A model generated the notes under the pieces. It was not told where the DNA came from. It searched no databases and worked only from the letters and a program-made list of their open reading frames with translations. A DNA stretch of 64,000 nucleotides from MFD09286-c1 sp963701015 (GTDB lineage Bacteria; Bacteroidota; Bacteroidia; Bacteroidales; DTGW01), in assembly GCA_963701015.1 (NCBI GenBank), contig OY969556.1, positions 1,736,001 through 1,800,000 of the forward strand. Reading direction: 5' to 3'. A program made the translations under genes and the position numbers. Below, piece by piece: positions 54,163-62,810 of the stretch. How positions within the stretch are numbered: the stretch's first letter is position 1; each line of letters opens with the position of its first letter.

Positions 54163-55035
54163 AAATCAAAACACACGCCCTACAGGGCAAAAAACCCAGA
54201 TGTTTGGCAAAATAATTTGCTTGTGTATTTTTTAAAGGTATTTTGCCAAACACCCCCTGTCTTTTTTGCCCTTCCCCGCAGCCAGCCCTTCTGTAATTTT
54301 TCCTGTCATGCTTTTTGTACCAACCGCACATGCAGCACATTGCCGTTTTGCTTTTATTTCGTATGTTTTTTTAAGGTAATAGCAAAAAGTCAAAGAGCTG
54401 CCCCACCGCTCAAAACAAAAAGACACGCCAGAAAAAATTACCCAAAGCTATTTTACATAATGTGGTCTTATATAACTGCCTATTTTAAGCGGTATAAATA
54501 ACTTGTGTCCGTCTGTCATATAAGCACATTATGTACAAGGGCTGCGCCAAATAGCCCCACACCGACACACGCCTACGCACCCGTCAAAAGCCCCAACCGC
54601 CCTTTCAATGGTGCAGGGCATATATTATTTTACGGCCTTTTGCTTGCGGTATATGCCTCTTTCTTCACTCCATTACACTTAGGGGCTTCACTTTGTTACG
54701 CCACCCTTCGTTACATTCCGTTCATCTTTCGGCAAACACCTCAGCAACCCACGGCAAGCGTAGCTCCATTCTCTACATTACGCAAACGCCCCCGCAAGCT
54801 CCATTGCACCGCTGCCAAAGCAAATTGTTTTTTATATTATTCATAGGTAATTTACTTTGTCAGCAGTTCCATTGCGCCCAACCTTTTTGCTCCATTTCGT
54901 TCAGTCGCTACCCTTGTCTTTTGCCAACCCAGTAAAGTTGTATGCCCTGCCAGTCGTTAACCCCAAAAGACAAAAATTAAAATCAAATTATGAATTCCAT
55001 TTTTTTTGTAATTTGCATAATTAAAACTGCACGAT
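54163..55035. other. Noncoding 873 bases, GC-richer than surroundings
   Basis: No convincing gene on either strand, although short open frames exist because the region is rich in C on the plus strand (gccccaaccgccc, cgcctacgcacccgtc). It begins with the nested inverted repeat at 54184-54272. Similar composition returns at 56340-56460 and 40130-40200 (ttcgtttcacttcgttg style), which suggests a common noncoding component of this element. Confidence 0.5.
54184..54272. repeat. Nested inverted repeat after the zeta gene
   Basis: Outer arms AGGGCAAAAAA (54184-54194) / TTTTTTGCCCT (54262-54272), inner arms TGTTTGGCAAAAT (54201-54213) / ATTTTGCCAAACA (54240-54252), both perfect. It can serve as a bidirectional terminator; a transfer or replication origin is another possibility. 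Confidence 0.7.
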
Positions 55036-56298
55036 ATGCCCAATAAAAAACATAAGCAAAGCCAGCAGAGTAAACAAAAAATTTCAAATGCCCAACACCG
55101 AAATGATTTTTTTAAGAGGTTAGACAGTTATTGCAAATCCATAACCGGCGAAGATGTTCTGAAACTTATTCCACGCAACGAATTGGATAAAATTTACCTT
55201 ACCCGTTCAAAGTCATTAATTGTTGAGCCGGAACCTGGGCATATTATACCTTCACAAATCATAGAGACCATAAGGGTAATCGTCAATTCATGTTTTAAAC
55301 AGATAACAATACCCATTGAAAAAACTAATAAAACAGTTACCATTTCCGAAAACTATTCCATGGGTTTGTCGCTATATATGCATCTAATATATATTGAAAA
55401 CCGAAACTATAAAAATTCCGAAAAAGTTAAAGCCTTGCTATTTGATACCTGTGGCGATATTCGTTTCTTGTTCGACATTATATACGACAAACTAATTGAT
55501 GATATATTTCCCTATTTAATTTTAGTTACCAATAACCTATGTCTTCATTATTTTTCGTACCGTCTCGAAACAGCAACACCAGATGATGCGTGGGGTGCCA
55601 GATTCAAAATTATTGTAAAAAAATATGCGCCTGAAAAAATAAATATTGAAATAGACAGCAATTCACGCCCGGCATATAGGATAGGTTGGACTTTTAAGGC
55701 AGATGCTTTTGAATGGCTTTACGTAACACCATTGCAATTAGGTATCAATTCCGCCTTTGATAATCTTGAAATACCCGTTTACATTCAGATGCATGCCTTG
55801 CAAAGGTTAATAGAAAGAATAGACTGTCTCCATCCGGCATACCTTTTATCGGGCATTTATGATTCATTAAGGGCTTGCAATGTGGTAAACAATAAAGATA
55901 AATTTATTATCGAATATAAGGTTTTAAATGTTAAAGTTGGTTATCTGAGCGCCTTAATGGTAGAAGGCAAATTAGTCATTCGCACATTTCTGTTTCTTAC
56001 TTATAATGGAACTCCAGAAGGCAAACGTTTAGAAGATTTTGTTGGCTTAAAAAAGCTCGATACAAAATACCTGAAAATGGACAAACTGAGTTCTTTTATG
56101 TCAAACAAGTTAAGTTCAAATGAAGAACTGAGGTCAATTTTCAGTAAAGCCGATTGTTTGCACCTTGTTGAATTGTATGACAAGTTGGATAAGTTTACTG
56201 CTGTACATCGTGAAAATTCACCTATCGAGTTGCTATCCTCTTATCTTAAAACCAATGATATTAAATTAGATGAATGGGTATTTGAGGAAAATATGTAA
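55036..56298 (+). CDS. Protein of unknown function
   Basis: 420 residues, no signal peptide, basic N-terminus (MPNKKHKQSQQSKQKISNAQHR). Contains YIQMHALQRLIERIDCLHPAYLLSGIYDSLRACNVV and WGARFKIIVKKYAPEKINIEI. Family not recognised; stands alone with about 870 bases before and 460 after. Confidence 0.75.
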   Translation: MPNKKHKQSQQSKQKISNAQHRNDFFKRLDSYCKSITGEDVLKLIPRNELDKIYLTRSKSLIVEPEPGHIIPSQIIETIRVIVNSCFKQITIPIEKTNKTVTISENYSMGLSLYMHLIYIENRNYKNSEKVKALLFDTCGDIRFLFDIIYDKLIDDIFPYLILVTNNLCLHYFSYRLETATPDDAWGARFKIIVKKYAPEKINIEIDSNSRPAYRIGWTFKADAFEWLYVTPLQLGINSAFDNLEIPVYIQMHALQRLIERIDCLHPAYLLSGIYDSLRACNVVNNKDKFIIEYKVLNVKVGYLSALMVEGKLVIRTFLFLTYNGTPEGKRLEDFVGLKKLDTKYLKMDKLSSFMSNKLSSNEELRSIFSKADCLHLVELYDKLDKFTAVHRENSPIELLSSYLKTNDIKLDEWVFEENM

Positions 56299-56762
56299 CA
56301 AAAATCTGTTAAAAATTTAAAGGTTTTCAATTTAAAATAATTTCCTTACGCACAAACTAAGCGGCCACTATCTCGCTGCACCCTTCGCAAACTCTTCGTT
56401 TCACTTCGTTGTTTGCTCGTGTTCGCTTCGTTACTTTCCACTTACTTTTTGCCATCATAATAACAATACAAAATCGGTATTACATATTTAAAAAATAAAA
56501 AGAGAAAGCAAAGATAGGCAGGCCACGCACAAACCCATCCCGCAAAGTTTTTTCAAGGTCACACCCTGCGGGTTTTGACATTTTTTCTGATATTCTTTTT
56601 TTATTTTTATAAGGTATCAAATAAAACGCCAAAAACCTTGACAAAACGCCATGTCCTGCCTGAAAAAAAGGCTTTCTTTTTTCTTTTTTTTTCTCGTTTT
56701 TTTTCTTTCTTCTTTGTCAAAATATATGTGTGAGCAAAGCGAACAACATTTTAAATGCTCAT
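56299..56762. other. Noncoding 460 bases
   Basis: No gene. The part 56345-56450 reads cgctgcacccttcgcaaact... with repeated ttcgtt, and 56670-56715 is a T-rich run (ttttttctcgtttttttt). Confidence 0.5.
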
Positions 56763-56765
56763 GCC

Positions 56766-57194
56766 ATGCAAACATTTATCGTAAAATCAGCATCCGCAAA
56801 AAGTGAAATCAGAAAACCTCATTTCTTTGCTTTAAATAAAGGCTTAAATTCTGGAAAGCCTCTTTTATTGCCTTGCCCTAATTGCTTTAAAATTGAGGCC
56901 GAAAACGAGGATTTTAAAGAAGTGTTATATTGGGTATCATTTGCTCTTTGGAAGTCAAAAGCTTTTCACCCGTTTTTAATCGGTTCGGTAATCCCATTTA
57001 TTAGAATCGGAGATTATAAACAGCTTATTAGCGAAAAATTAGAAGTTGTTAAAGCAAGTCCGGCAGAGTTCGCCGAAACAGTTAAGCAATTGCGCTTTAT
57101 TGAAATGAAAGAAAAACAGTTTTTGCAAAACTTAAAACTTATTCAGGAGCTTAAAAGGGCTTATGTTTTCAAGTATTTTAATGCAAGGCATTAA
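56766..57194 (+). CDS. Small conserved protein (DUF6943-like by memory)
   Basis: 142 residues from MQTFIVKSASAKSEIRKPHFFALNKGLNSGKPLLLPCPNCF (Met at 56766). This N-terminus matches my recollection of a family of unknown function in Bacteroidota mobile elements; the number is from memory and uncertain. Upstream codons of the open frame look like spacer. Confidence 0.7.
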   Translation: MQTFIVKSASAKSEIRKPHFFALNKGLNSGKPLLLPCPNCFKIEAENEDFKEVLYWVSFALWKSKAFHPFLIGSVIPFIRIGDYKQLISEKLEVVKASPAEFAETVKQLRFIEMKEKQFLQNLKLIQELKRAYVFKYFNARH

Positions 57195-57202
57195 AGAATT
57201 AT

Positions 57203-57234
57203 AAAAGCCTGGATAGCTTTCGCCCCAGGCTTTT
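57203..57234. terminator. Bidirectional terminator between convergent genes
   Basis: AAAAGCCTGG, 12 bases, CCAGGCTTTT with A and T tails on the two sides, placed between the ends of the plus-strand gene (57194) and minus-strand gene (57256). Confidence 0.85.
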
Positions 57235-57255
57235 ATTAACATGGCAAAATATGAA

Positions 57256-57474
57256 TCAATTACCATCAACGGCAACCTGACTAACTGCCGTCATAACAGA
57301 ACCGGCTGCAATCATATAACCTGCTATTGAGGTTAATATAACAGGCATTGCAGGAGCTGCCAAAATTGCGCCACCAGCAGCAGCCAAAGCCAGACCAACC
57401 GTTCTGAATATCTTAAATATTTTCGGGGTTGGAGCGGTTAAACGCTGAACAACCGTTAAATTACTTTGTGTCAT
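57256..57474 (-). CDS. Small hydrophobic protein
   Basis: 72 residues, with a glycine/alanine-rich membrane stretch (TVGLALAAAGGAILAAPAMPVILTSIAGYMIAAGSVMTAVSQVA). Last of three minus-strand genes. Its shape recalls small membrane or holin-like proteins of phages; unproven. Confidence 0.7.
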   Translation of the reverse strand: MTQSNLTVVQRLTAPTPKIFKIFRTVGLALAAAGGAILAAPAMPVILTSIAGYMIAAGSVMTAVSQVAVDGN

Positions 57475-57716
57475 TTTTCATGTTTTTAAAAATGAATGAT
57501 TCAACATGGTTAAGCCTCTTTTCAAGGAATTCAATTTTTTGGTTCATCAAATCATTGATTCCTTTGAATTCGGTTTTAATAAGAGAAGTAGTGGTTTTCA
57601 CTTCAGCAAGGTCCATTTTCAACACGTTTAAAATCTCCATGCAATTGCTTACTGAAAAAAGCCACTACCGAAAGCAGCACCGAAATGATTATCCCGAATA
57701 CCTGGAACTCATTCAT
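57461..57716 (-). pseudogene. Membrane-anchored coiled-coil protein with one-base frameshift
   Basis: ATG at 57716: MNEFQVFGIIISVLLSVVAFFSKQLHGDFKRVE (one helix), then one extra A (GAAAATG, near 57620) shifts to MDLAEVKTTTSLIKTEFKGINDLMNQKIEFLERRLNHVESFIFKNMKNDTK, a coiled coil ending at 57461. Joined length about 84. It overlaps the next gene by 14 bases. Confidence 0.7.
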
Positions 57717-57719
57717 GAC

Positions 57720-58469
57720 TTACGCAACATTTACTATTGCTAAAGTGTTGTAATTGCCATTTTTTAACGGGTATTGAACACCGTTCATGAGTTGGAAAAA
57801 CTCAATTTTCAAAAGGTTTACAACAATACCATTTCCAGCCGGAACAGCAACAGGGGTTAAAACAACGTTGCCCTGTGTTAAGTCAATTGGAATGTTTTGG
57901 ACATTGGTTATTTGCAAATCAGAAGTTCCATTTGCAAAATCAATGTTTGCCATTGCGCCTGTAATAGCCAAATGAGTTGCGCCCGATGGGTAAGCAATGT
58001 CTTTTTGAGGGACCAGGTTGTTAATGGTAATAACCCCGGTTGCTGCATCTACAGCAAATGCTTTAAACAACACACCACTCAATACTGAGTTTGCATTGAA
58101 GTTAAAACCATTTAACAATGCCTTACCATCGGCAGTTGCCAACCCAACTGAAGGCTGCCGTGAACCCCTTGCGCTTGCAGTGTCTAAACCAAGTTCACTC
58201 ATCATCAATTGCAACACTCGGGATGTAACGTAAGTATCCGATGCGTCAAGCATCAAACTACGGAGAGCATCCCTCAAAAACTTACCAGTTGTACCTGCCA
58301 ACCCAAATTCGGCATTATTTTCCCGTGTACGTTCAAAATTAGGGTCATTGGCAATCTTATCCGCTGAAATTGCGCTTTTTTCTTTTACAAGGTACTGCCC
58401 ATCTTTTTTGTAGAACGTCATGTTTCCCATGGTCCCTTCAATTTTCAAAATTCCTTTTTGTTGTGCCAT
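57720..58469 (-). CDS. Conserved protein of element, possible structural protein
   Basis: Start set at 58469 (MAQQKGILKIEGTMGNMTFYKKDGQYLVKEKSAISADKI). 249 residues: a conserved basic N-terminal region, FGLAGTTGKFLRDALRSLMLD, then a beta-rich C-terminal half (TGVITINNLVPQKDIAYPSGATHLAITGAMANIDF). I have seen this N-terminus in many Bacteroidota hypothetical proteins. Together with the two small membrane genes it could be a remnant of a virion or secretion module; evidence is weak. Confidence 0.7.
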   Translation of the reverse strand: MAQQKGILKIEGTMGNMTFYKKDGQYLVKEKSAISADKIANDPNFERTRENNAEFGLAGTTGKFLRDALRSLMLDASDTYVTSRVLQLMMSELGLDTASARGSRQPSVGLATADGKALLNGFNFNANSVLSGVLFKAFAVDAATGVITINNLVPQKDIAYPSGATHLAITGAMANIDFANGTSDLQITNVQNIPIDLTQGNVVLTPVAVPAGNGIVVNLLKIEFFQLMNGVQYPLKNGNYNTLAIVNVA

Positions 58470-58664
58470 AATCGTATAAATTTTAGTTAAACAAATGATT
58501 ATGGGCAATATTATAAAGGTTTTATATGGGGGCTTTCCGTTTTTGCTGCTAATTGCCGTATAAGTGCCTATTTTGCAGAGTTATATGTCAAAATAAAGTA
58601 TATATATTTGCATAATATTTATGTTTTAGCCTTGTTAAGGCCATAATAAAGATATATTTAAGTT

Positions 58665-58883
58665 ATGGGTGAAGAAAAAACAATGAAAAATGAAGCAAAG
58701 CGCATCTGTATTTACACAAAGGATGTTCAAACCCTCACAGGCAAAAGCGAACGCTCTGCACGTAATATCATTGCCACATTAAAGCTTATCCATTCAAAAG
58801 ACAGGCACCAGCTTGTTACTATAAAGGAATTTTGTGATTATGTAGGGCTTGAAGAAATGGAGGTAAAAAGGCTGTTAAAATAG
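58665..58883 (+). CDS. Small DNA-binding protein (HTH)
   Basis: 72 residues; ICIYTKDVQTLTGKSERSARNIIATLKLIHSKDRHQLVTIKEFCDYVGL contains a helix-turn-helix (KDVQTLTGKSERSARNII). Located at the right end of the element next to the arm motifs; may regulate the divergent three-gene unit or excision. Confidence 0.75.
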   Translation: MGEEKTMKNEAKRICIYTKDVQTLTGKSERSARNIIATLKLIHSKDRHQLVTIKEFCDYVGLEEMEVKRLLK

Positions 58884-58952
58884 ATTATTTAAAATATCAT
58901 TATAACATAGATAAAATAAGGAAACCCAGTTAATTTAGGTGTTTTCACATTT

Positions 58953-58971
58953 GTTGTACCTATGTTGTACC
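58953..58971 (+). promoter_or_regulatory. Paired GTTGTACC motif, right end
   Basis: GTTGTACC at 58953-58960 and 58964-58971, same orientation as at 34986-35005. Distances to the element ends are 55-130 bases. Confidence 0.55.
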
Positions 58972-58983
58972 TTATCATTGTTG

Positions 58984-59014
58984 AACCCGCATAAATGTTT
59001 ATTTTATGCGGGTT
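58984..59014. terminator. Hairpin at the right end of the element
   Basis: AACCCGCATAAA (58984-58995) and TTTATGCGGGTT (59003-59014) are perfect arms, with T-rich sequence after. The arm cccgcat/atgcggg is the same as the inner arm of class B attC-like sites, 20 bases away from the split site, so it may be part of the integration target mimicry and not only a terminator. Confidence 0.6.
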
Positions 59015-59025
59015 TTGTCGTTATA

Positions 59026-59137
59026 GCTATGGTCAGTGCGGGATTTACTTGCAGGATAAATCCCACTACACAAATATAATTAGAAAGCACTGAACTTGCA
59101 AACCCTCTATAACCCGCATTTTATATGAGCCGATGTT
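59026..59137 (-). repeat. Right half of the split class B attC-like site
   Basis: From gtgcgggattt on it is class B to the end (gagccgatgtt). The 18 bases 59026-59043 duplicate the left arm with three mismatches (gtc for taa). Confidence 0.9.
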
Positions 59138-59155
59138 AGCACACGTGTTTATGGG

Positions 59156-59305
59156 TTATGCTATTTTTATCTTACCTTCTCTTACTTGTTTCAAAAATTC
59201 TCGTTGCTCCTCAAAGGTCATATTAACCATTCTTTCTGCTAATTTTTCCTTTATTGAACGAAAAATTTTAACCGTATCGAATTTTTTTTCAATCATTGTT
59301 TTCAT
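59156..59305 (-). CDS. Small antitoxin-like protein beside PIN toxin
   Basis: 49 residues, translated by hand (MKTMIEKKFDTVKIFRSIKEKLAERMVNMTFEEQREFLKQVREGKIKIA). Its start overlaps the end of the PIN gene by 17 bases. Such short helical proteins accompany PIN toxins in Bacteroidota. The order toxin first, antitoxin second is the reverse of the other PIN cassettes. Confidence 0.72.
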   Translation of the reverse strand: MKTMIEKKFDTVKIFRSIKEKLAERMVNMTFEEQREFLKQVREGKIKIA

Positions 59306-59756
59306 ATTTTACAAAATCTTTAGGTGAACGTATCTCAATTACAGGGTATCCCAATCGCAAATTGATTGAGTTGAAAAGTTTTATCTTATCATAATTGACA
59401 ATATGTTTAAAATTCCAACTTACTAAAACATCAAGTCTATTGACAGTAGCAATCGCAATATGATAAGCATCATCAAGGCTTGCTTTACCTAAAATCTTTT
59501 CTTTAATATAAGTTTCAGCTAATTCTTTTGATTCATCGTCTAAATCAAGATATCTATAACAATCTCCTGGAATCTTTAATTTTAAGTCCTTTACAAAGTC
59601 GGGAGCTAAACTTAATTCAGCCTCACTAATCTCAGAAAAATAAACCAAAAAGTCCTTATTGAAAATTCTCTCAAAGAAAAGTTTTGTGTCATTTTCAAAT
59701 TCATCGTCAAAGTATCCTCCAACAACCGATGTATCAATGTAAACTCTTAATTTCAT
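59289..59756 (-). CDS. PIN-domain toxin
   Basis: 155 residues; RVYIDTSVVGGYFD, FSEISEAELSLAPDFV, KASLDDAYHIAIATVNRLDVLVSWNFKHIVN: acidic residues at the PIN positions and the WNFKHI ending typical of the COG2402-like group. RNase toxin. Confidence 0.87.
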   Translation of the reverse strand: MKLRVYIDTSVVGGYFDDEFENDTKLFFERIFNKDFLVYFSEISEAELSLAPDFVKDLKLKIPGDCYRYLDLDDESKELAETYIKEKILGKASLDDAYHIAIATVNRLDVLVSWNFKHIVNYDKIKLFNSINLRLGYPVIEIRSPKDFVKYENND

Positions 59757-59823
59757 TTATTCTTTTTTCACAAATTTACAAAATTATCATCAGTTGTCGC
59801 AATCCGCCGTCAACATGTGTGCT

Positions 59824-59946
59824 AACGTTCCTCGGCTATGTAAAGTGCGGGATTTACTTGCAGAATAAATCCCACTACACAAATATAATTAGAAACCACT
59901 GAACTTTCAAACCCTCTACAACCCGCATTTTATATGAGCCGATGTT
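59824..59946 (-). repeat. attC-like site, class B
   Basis: Class B arms; upstream box altered (tttcaaaccc), TATATTTG intact. Confidence 0.85.
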
Positions 59947-59955
59947 GTGCGTATA

Positions 59956-60471
59956 CTATTTTATTTCTAATTCAACTAATTCTTTAAGTTTCTCAAGCGG
60001 AGTTTTATATTTTAATGCCCCCATTGGAATTGTCACAATACTCTTATTAAAACTTTCAATAGTTTTTAAACTACTTTTACTTCCTTTCTCAAAGCAATCA
60101 TAATAATGAAAAATATGATCATTCATTGAACCCAAAATACTCTTACTTTTAGTTTTGACAATTTCAATCTCTGAATATTCTATAATAAATTTCTTGATAA
60201 GATCTCGTTTAAATCCATTATTTTCTAAAGATGAAATCATTCCATATATAAAAGTTTTGCCAAAATTATCTATATCGTCTCTATAAATATCAGTCACAAA
60301 AAATGAATACAATGTTTTTGCATTCATGAAGATTATTGTATTCTTGCGCTCTACTGAAAAAACATTAGAATACCAATCACCTAATCCAAATACTTCTCTA
60401 TCCTCACCGCTACTTTTTATTTTCGGATTTATCTCTTTTAATAATCTTTGAGTACAATGAATATATCTCAT
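59956..60471 (-). CDS. Protein of unknown function resembling DUF6933
   Basis: 171 residues. MRYIHCTQRLLKEINPKIKS, FGLGDWYSNVFSVERKNTIIFMNAKTLYSFF matches my memory of the DUF6933 family (hCTqkLl...W....l.i.rr..llfmN..T.y....). Cytoplasmic. The cassette ends (GTTGTGCGTAT / gttacgcacaac) are the only ones without the G at position 11. Confidence 0.72.
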   Translation of the reverse strand: MRYIHCTQRLLKEINPKIKSSGEDREVFGLGDWYSNVFSVERKNTIIFMNAKTLYSFFVTDIYRDDIDNFGKTFIYGMISSLENNGFKRDLIKKFIIEYSEIEIVKTKSKSILGSMNDHIFHYYDCFEKGSKSSLKTIESFNKSIVTIPMGALKYKTPLEKLKELVELEIK

Positions 60472-60560
60472 TATCTTATTATTTAGAATATCAAATTTAA
60501 AATAATAATCCGACTTATTATTTTTGAAAATTGTCTAAATTGAAGTGAATAGTTACGCAC

Positions 60561-60686
60561 AACGGTCGCGGCTATGAGCAGTGGCGGAGGTTCGGGGATG
60601 CGTCAGCATCCCACGTGTAGAAACTGCGGGGCGGGAAGGGGTGCTTGCACACCTGAAAGCCCCGCCATTGCTAATGAGCCGTTGTT
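60561..60686 (-). repeat. attC-like site, class J
   Basis: Arms cggctatgagcagtggcgg and ccgccattgctaatgagccg pair; the centre is GC-rich (ggatgcgtcagcatccca, an extra inner hairpin) and has no promoter boxes. Confidence 0.78.
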
Positions 60687-60913
60687 AGTGGCTGGCCTTT
60701 ATTGCATTATTTTTCAAATCAAATCAAACTTGATTAATAGTACAAATATTCGAATCGCGCCCATATGTATGGAAAGATTTGATAAGCTATTTTGCTGCCA
60801 TACAAGGCTAGCTAGTAGGGCAGCAAATATTCTTAACATAAGTGAAAAGTGCTTTGGAAAAATGTATCCTATTAGTTGAAAAACGAATTTATTAATTAAG
60901 AAATTGTCAATAA
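60687..60913. other. Part of cassette without a confident gene
   Basis: 227 bases between the cassette end and the gene at 60914. A minus-strand frame starting with TTG overlaps the upstream gene, but has no family likeness. A short plus-strand frame (RLASRAANILNISEKCF) also looks unconvincing. Confidence 0.4.
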
Positions 60914-61138
60914 TCAATCTTCATCAATATATAGGAAACCATTTTTCTCAATTAGCCTTCCTACACCATCAATATTCCAAACATATTCATCACCTTTTAG
61001 AAAAACTGCTCCAAGGTCGGAAACAAAAAACTGATTTTGTGATGCAATATCAATAAAACAAGCAGCTGTATTCCCCTTGTCATTTACATCAGCCACAAAT
61101 TTTTTGATAGTTTCCTTTTTGAAAGTCATTTTGCTCAT
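60914..61138 (-). CDS. Small protein of unknown function
   Basis: 74 residues (MSKMTFKKETIKKFVADVNDKGNTAACFIDIASQNQFFVSDLGAVFLKGDEYVWNIDGVGRLIEKNGFLYIDED), acidic end. Second gene of a two-gene cassette, 98 bases after the YD-repeat-like gene. Confidence 0.65.
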   Translation of the reverse strand: MSKMTFKKETIKKFVADVNDKGNTAACFIDIASQNQFFVSDLGAVFLKGDEYVWNIDGVGRLIEKNGFLYIDED

Positions 61139-61236
61139 TTTTTAAATTTTTAAATTAAACATATTATTATCAATCACAATATGTAACAAAAAATCCGAAT
61201 AAAAAAAGGTGAAATTTTAAGATTTAATTTTTTCAG

Positions 61237-62067
61237 TTATTCATATTTGTATTTTATCTTCTGTTCAGGCTCGTTGGTTGACTTATTAAAAATTATTTTC
61301 CCAGTTAACAACCCTTTATCATCATATTCATATTTAAATTTTTCAATTAAAATTTTCTTACCACTAGTATAATCTACCTTTATTGTCTGATTTGAAATAG
61401 TATATGTCATTTCTTCAATTAAATGTCCGGACAAATCATAACTATATTCTGAATGATTCCAGTATAGTGCATCCGGATTTACTATTTTTTCAATCAAGTA
61501 ACCATCTTTGCTGTATTTATAAACAGTCTTATCGGTGGATTTTTTTGCTGACGAGAATTCTGATAATTCAGTAAGTCTATTATTATTATCATATTTAAAA
61601 GATGACGTAATTTCATCATAATCTTTAGATATTATTTTTTTTGTCAAATTATATTTTTCATCATATTGATAAGTCCTTTTCTGCATAAATTTACCAGACC
61701 CACCATATTCTATGGATTCAACTAACCTATTCTTATCATCATAACTATTTTTAAAAACAAAGATAGGTTTCTCAGTTTCTTTATCGGTAAAGTATTTAGT
61801 TACCTTACTTACATTGTTATTTTCATCATAATAATATGACATTTTAGAGTACCTTTCACTACTATTTATCATTTTAGGATTACCATTTTGGTCGTAAATT
61901 GTATCAGATAATAATTCGCCAACATCTTCTGGTTCGCCAAATTTATATTGACATCGAAAGATTGAAACTTTCTTTACTTTGTTTTGCCCTATTGATTTTC
62001 CCCAATTATCAACTTGTGCTATGACCAATGTTGGGACAAAAAGAAAGATTAAAAAATATTTTTTCAT
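61237..62067 (-). CDS. Secreted YD/RHS-like repeat protein
   Basis: Start set at 62067 (MKKYFLIFLFVPTLVIAQ); the longer frame reads into the repeat. 276 residues with repeats of the type YYYDENNNVSKVTKYF, SYDDKNRLVESIEYG, YQYDEKYNLTKKIIS, FKYDNNNRLTELSEF, YKYSKDGYLIEKIV, YEYDDKGLLTGKII, the YD-repeat pattern seen in RHS proteins and in many short secreted Bacteroidota proteins. No toxin domain present. Confidence 0.8.
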   Translation of the reverse strand: MKKYFLIFLFVPTLVIAQVDNWGKSIGQNKVKKVSIFRCQYKFGEPEDVGELLSDTIYDQNGNPKMINSSERYSKMSYYYDENNNVSKVTKYFTDKETEKPIFVFKNSYDDKNRLVESIEYGGSGKFMQKRTYQYDEKYNLTKKIISKDYDEITSSFKYDNNNRLTELSEFSSAKKSTDKTVYKYSKDGYLIEKIVNPDALYWNHSEYSYDLSGHLIEEMTYTISNQTIKVDYTSGKKILIEKFKYEYDDKGLLTGKIIFNKSTNEPEQKIKYKYE

Positions 62068-62133
62068 AATTGAAATTTTTAAGTTAAAAAAGAATCGCTT
62101 TATTAGAAATATGATGCGTTTTGGCTTGCCACT

Positions 62134-62257
62134 AACGTTTTCGGCTAAATTACGTGCGGGATTTACTTGCATAATTTGTCAAAATATAGCGAAATATAAT
62201 TAAAAAGAATTACATTTGAAAACCAACTGAAACCCGCATGTAATTTGAGCTGATGTT
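62134..62257 (-). repeat. attC-like site, class C
   Basis: Class C with paired change in both arms: left attacgtgcggg, right cccgcatgtaatttgag, and gagctgatg at the end. The compensated change supports pairing. Confidence 0.82.
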
Positions 62258-62272
62258 AGCTGGCGTATTTTT

Positions 62273-62683
62273 TTATTTTCTTTTACCTTTAATTTGAAAT
62301 CCTGCTCTGCATAAACACTCATAATTAAAATATATACTATCATTAATAAAATATCCGGAATACCAAGATGCATTTCCACCATAGGTATCATAAAAATAAT
62401 ATTTAGATTGAAGATAACAAGGCACAATTCCAACTTTTATTGTCGAATCTCCCGTTGATATAACTACAATTGTATCTAATGAATTCTTTTGTTCAACTCT
62501 AGGTAATTTAATGCTATCTGTGGCATTTATGAAAACATAAATTGAATCATTATAATTCACAATGTCATCAACTCTAGAACAATAATAAGTACCTGCAATA
62601 TAATCGCTATATAATTTAGTAATATTATCTTTATGACAACTTAATAAAAAAAAAGGAAGACCTAATATAAATACTAATTTCAT
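62273..62683 (-). CDS. Lipoprotein of unknown function
   Basis: 136 residues; lipobox FFLLSC at about 12-16. Mature part has GTYYCSRVDD, VVISTGDSTIKVGIVPCYLQ, NYECLCRAGFQIKGK; three to four cysteines. Unnamed Bacteroidota lipoprotein type. Confidence 0.7.
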   Translation of the reverse strand: MKLVFILGLPFFLLSCHKDNITKLYSDYIAGTYYCSRVDDIVNYNDSIYVFINATDSIKLPRVEQKNSLDTIVVISTGDSTIKVGIVPCYLQSKYYFYDTYGGNASWYSGYFINDSIYFNYECLCRAGFQIKGKRK

Positions 62684-62810
62684 TTCAATATATTTATTAA
62701 TAAAAAAAATTTAAGTATTATTATATTCAATAATTTGAAAATCATTTTATGCTAAATACAAGTCAAAAAATAATTTTTAATTAATCCAAAATTAATTTAA
62801 TATGCCAGCT

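Larger units (their letters stand above)
34854..59043. mobile_element. 24-kb integrated element with tyrosine recombinase
   Basis: The two ends carry the imperfect direct repeat GCTATGnnnAGTGCGGGA (34854-34871 and 59026-59043), which is the left arm of an attC-like hairpin, so the element integrated into a cassette site. Next to each end lie two copies of GTTGTACC (34986-35005 and 58953-58971), probable arm sites of the recombinase. Contents in order: recombinase, unknown gene, excisionase-like gene, primase-helicase, repeat-rich noncoding region, surface-protein operon, zeta pair, and small genes. No conjugation or tail genes seen, so a non-self-transmissible integrated element or plasmid-like element is the best label. 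Confidence 0.85.

Noticed and set aside
54217..54935. Several plus-strand frames of 80-113 codons
   Set aside because: They overlap each other, have low-complexity C-rich composition and no recognisable motif.
60574..60917. Frames on both strands at the start of the cassette
   Set aside because: One covers the class J site, the other uses a TTG overlapping the upstream gene; neither has convincing coding character.
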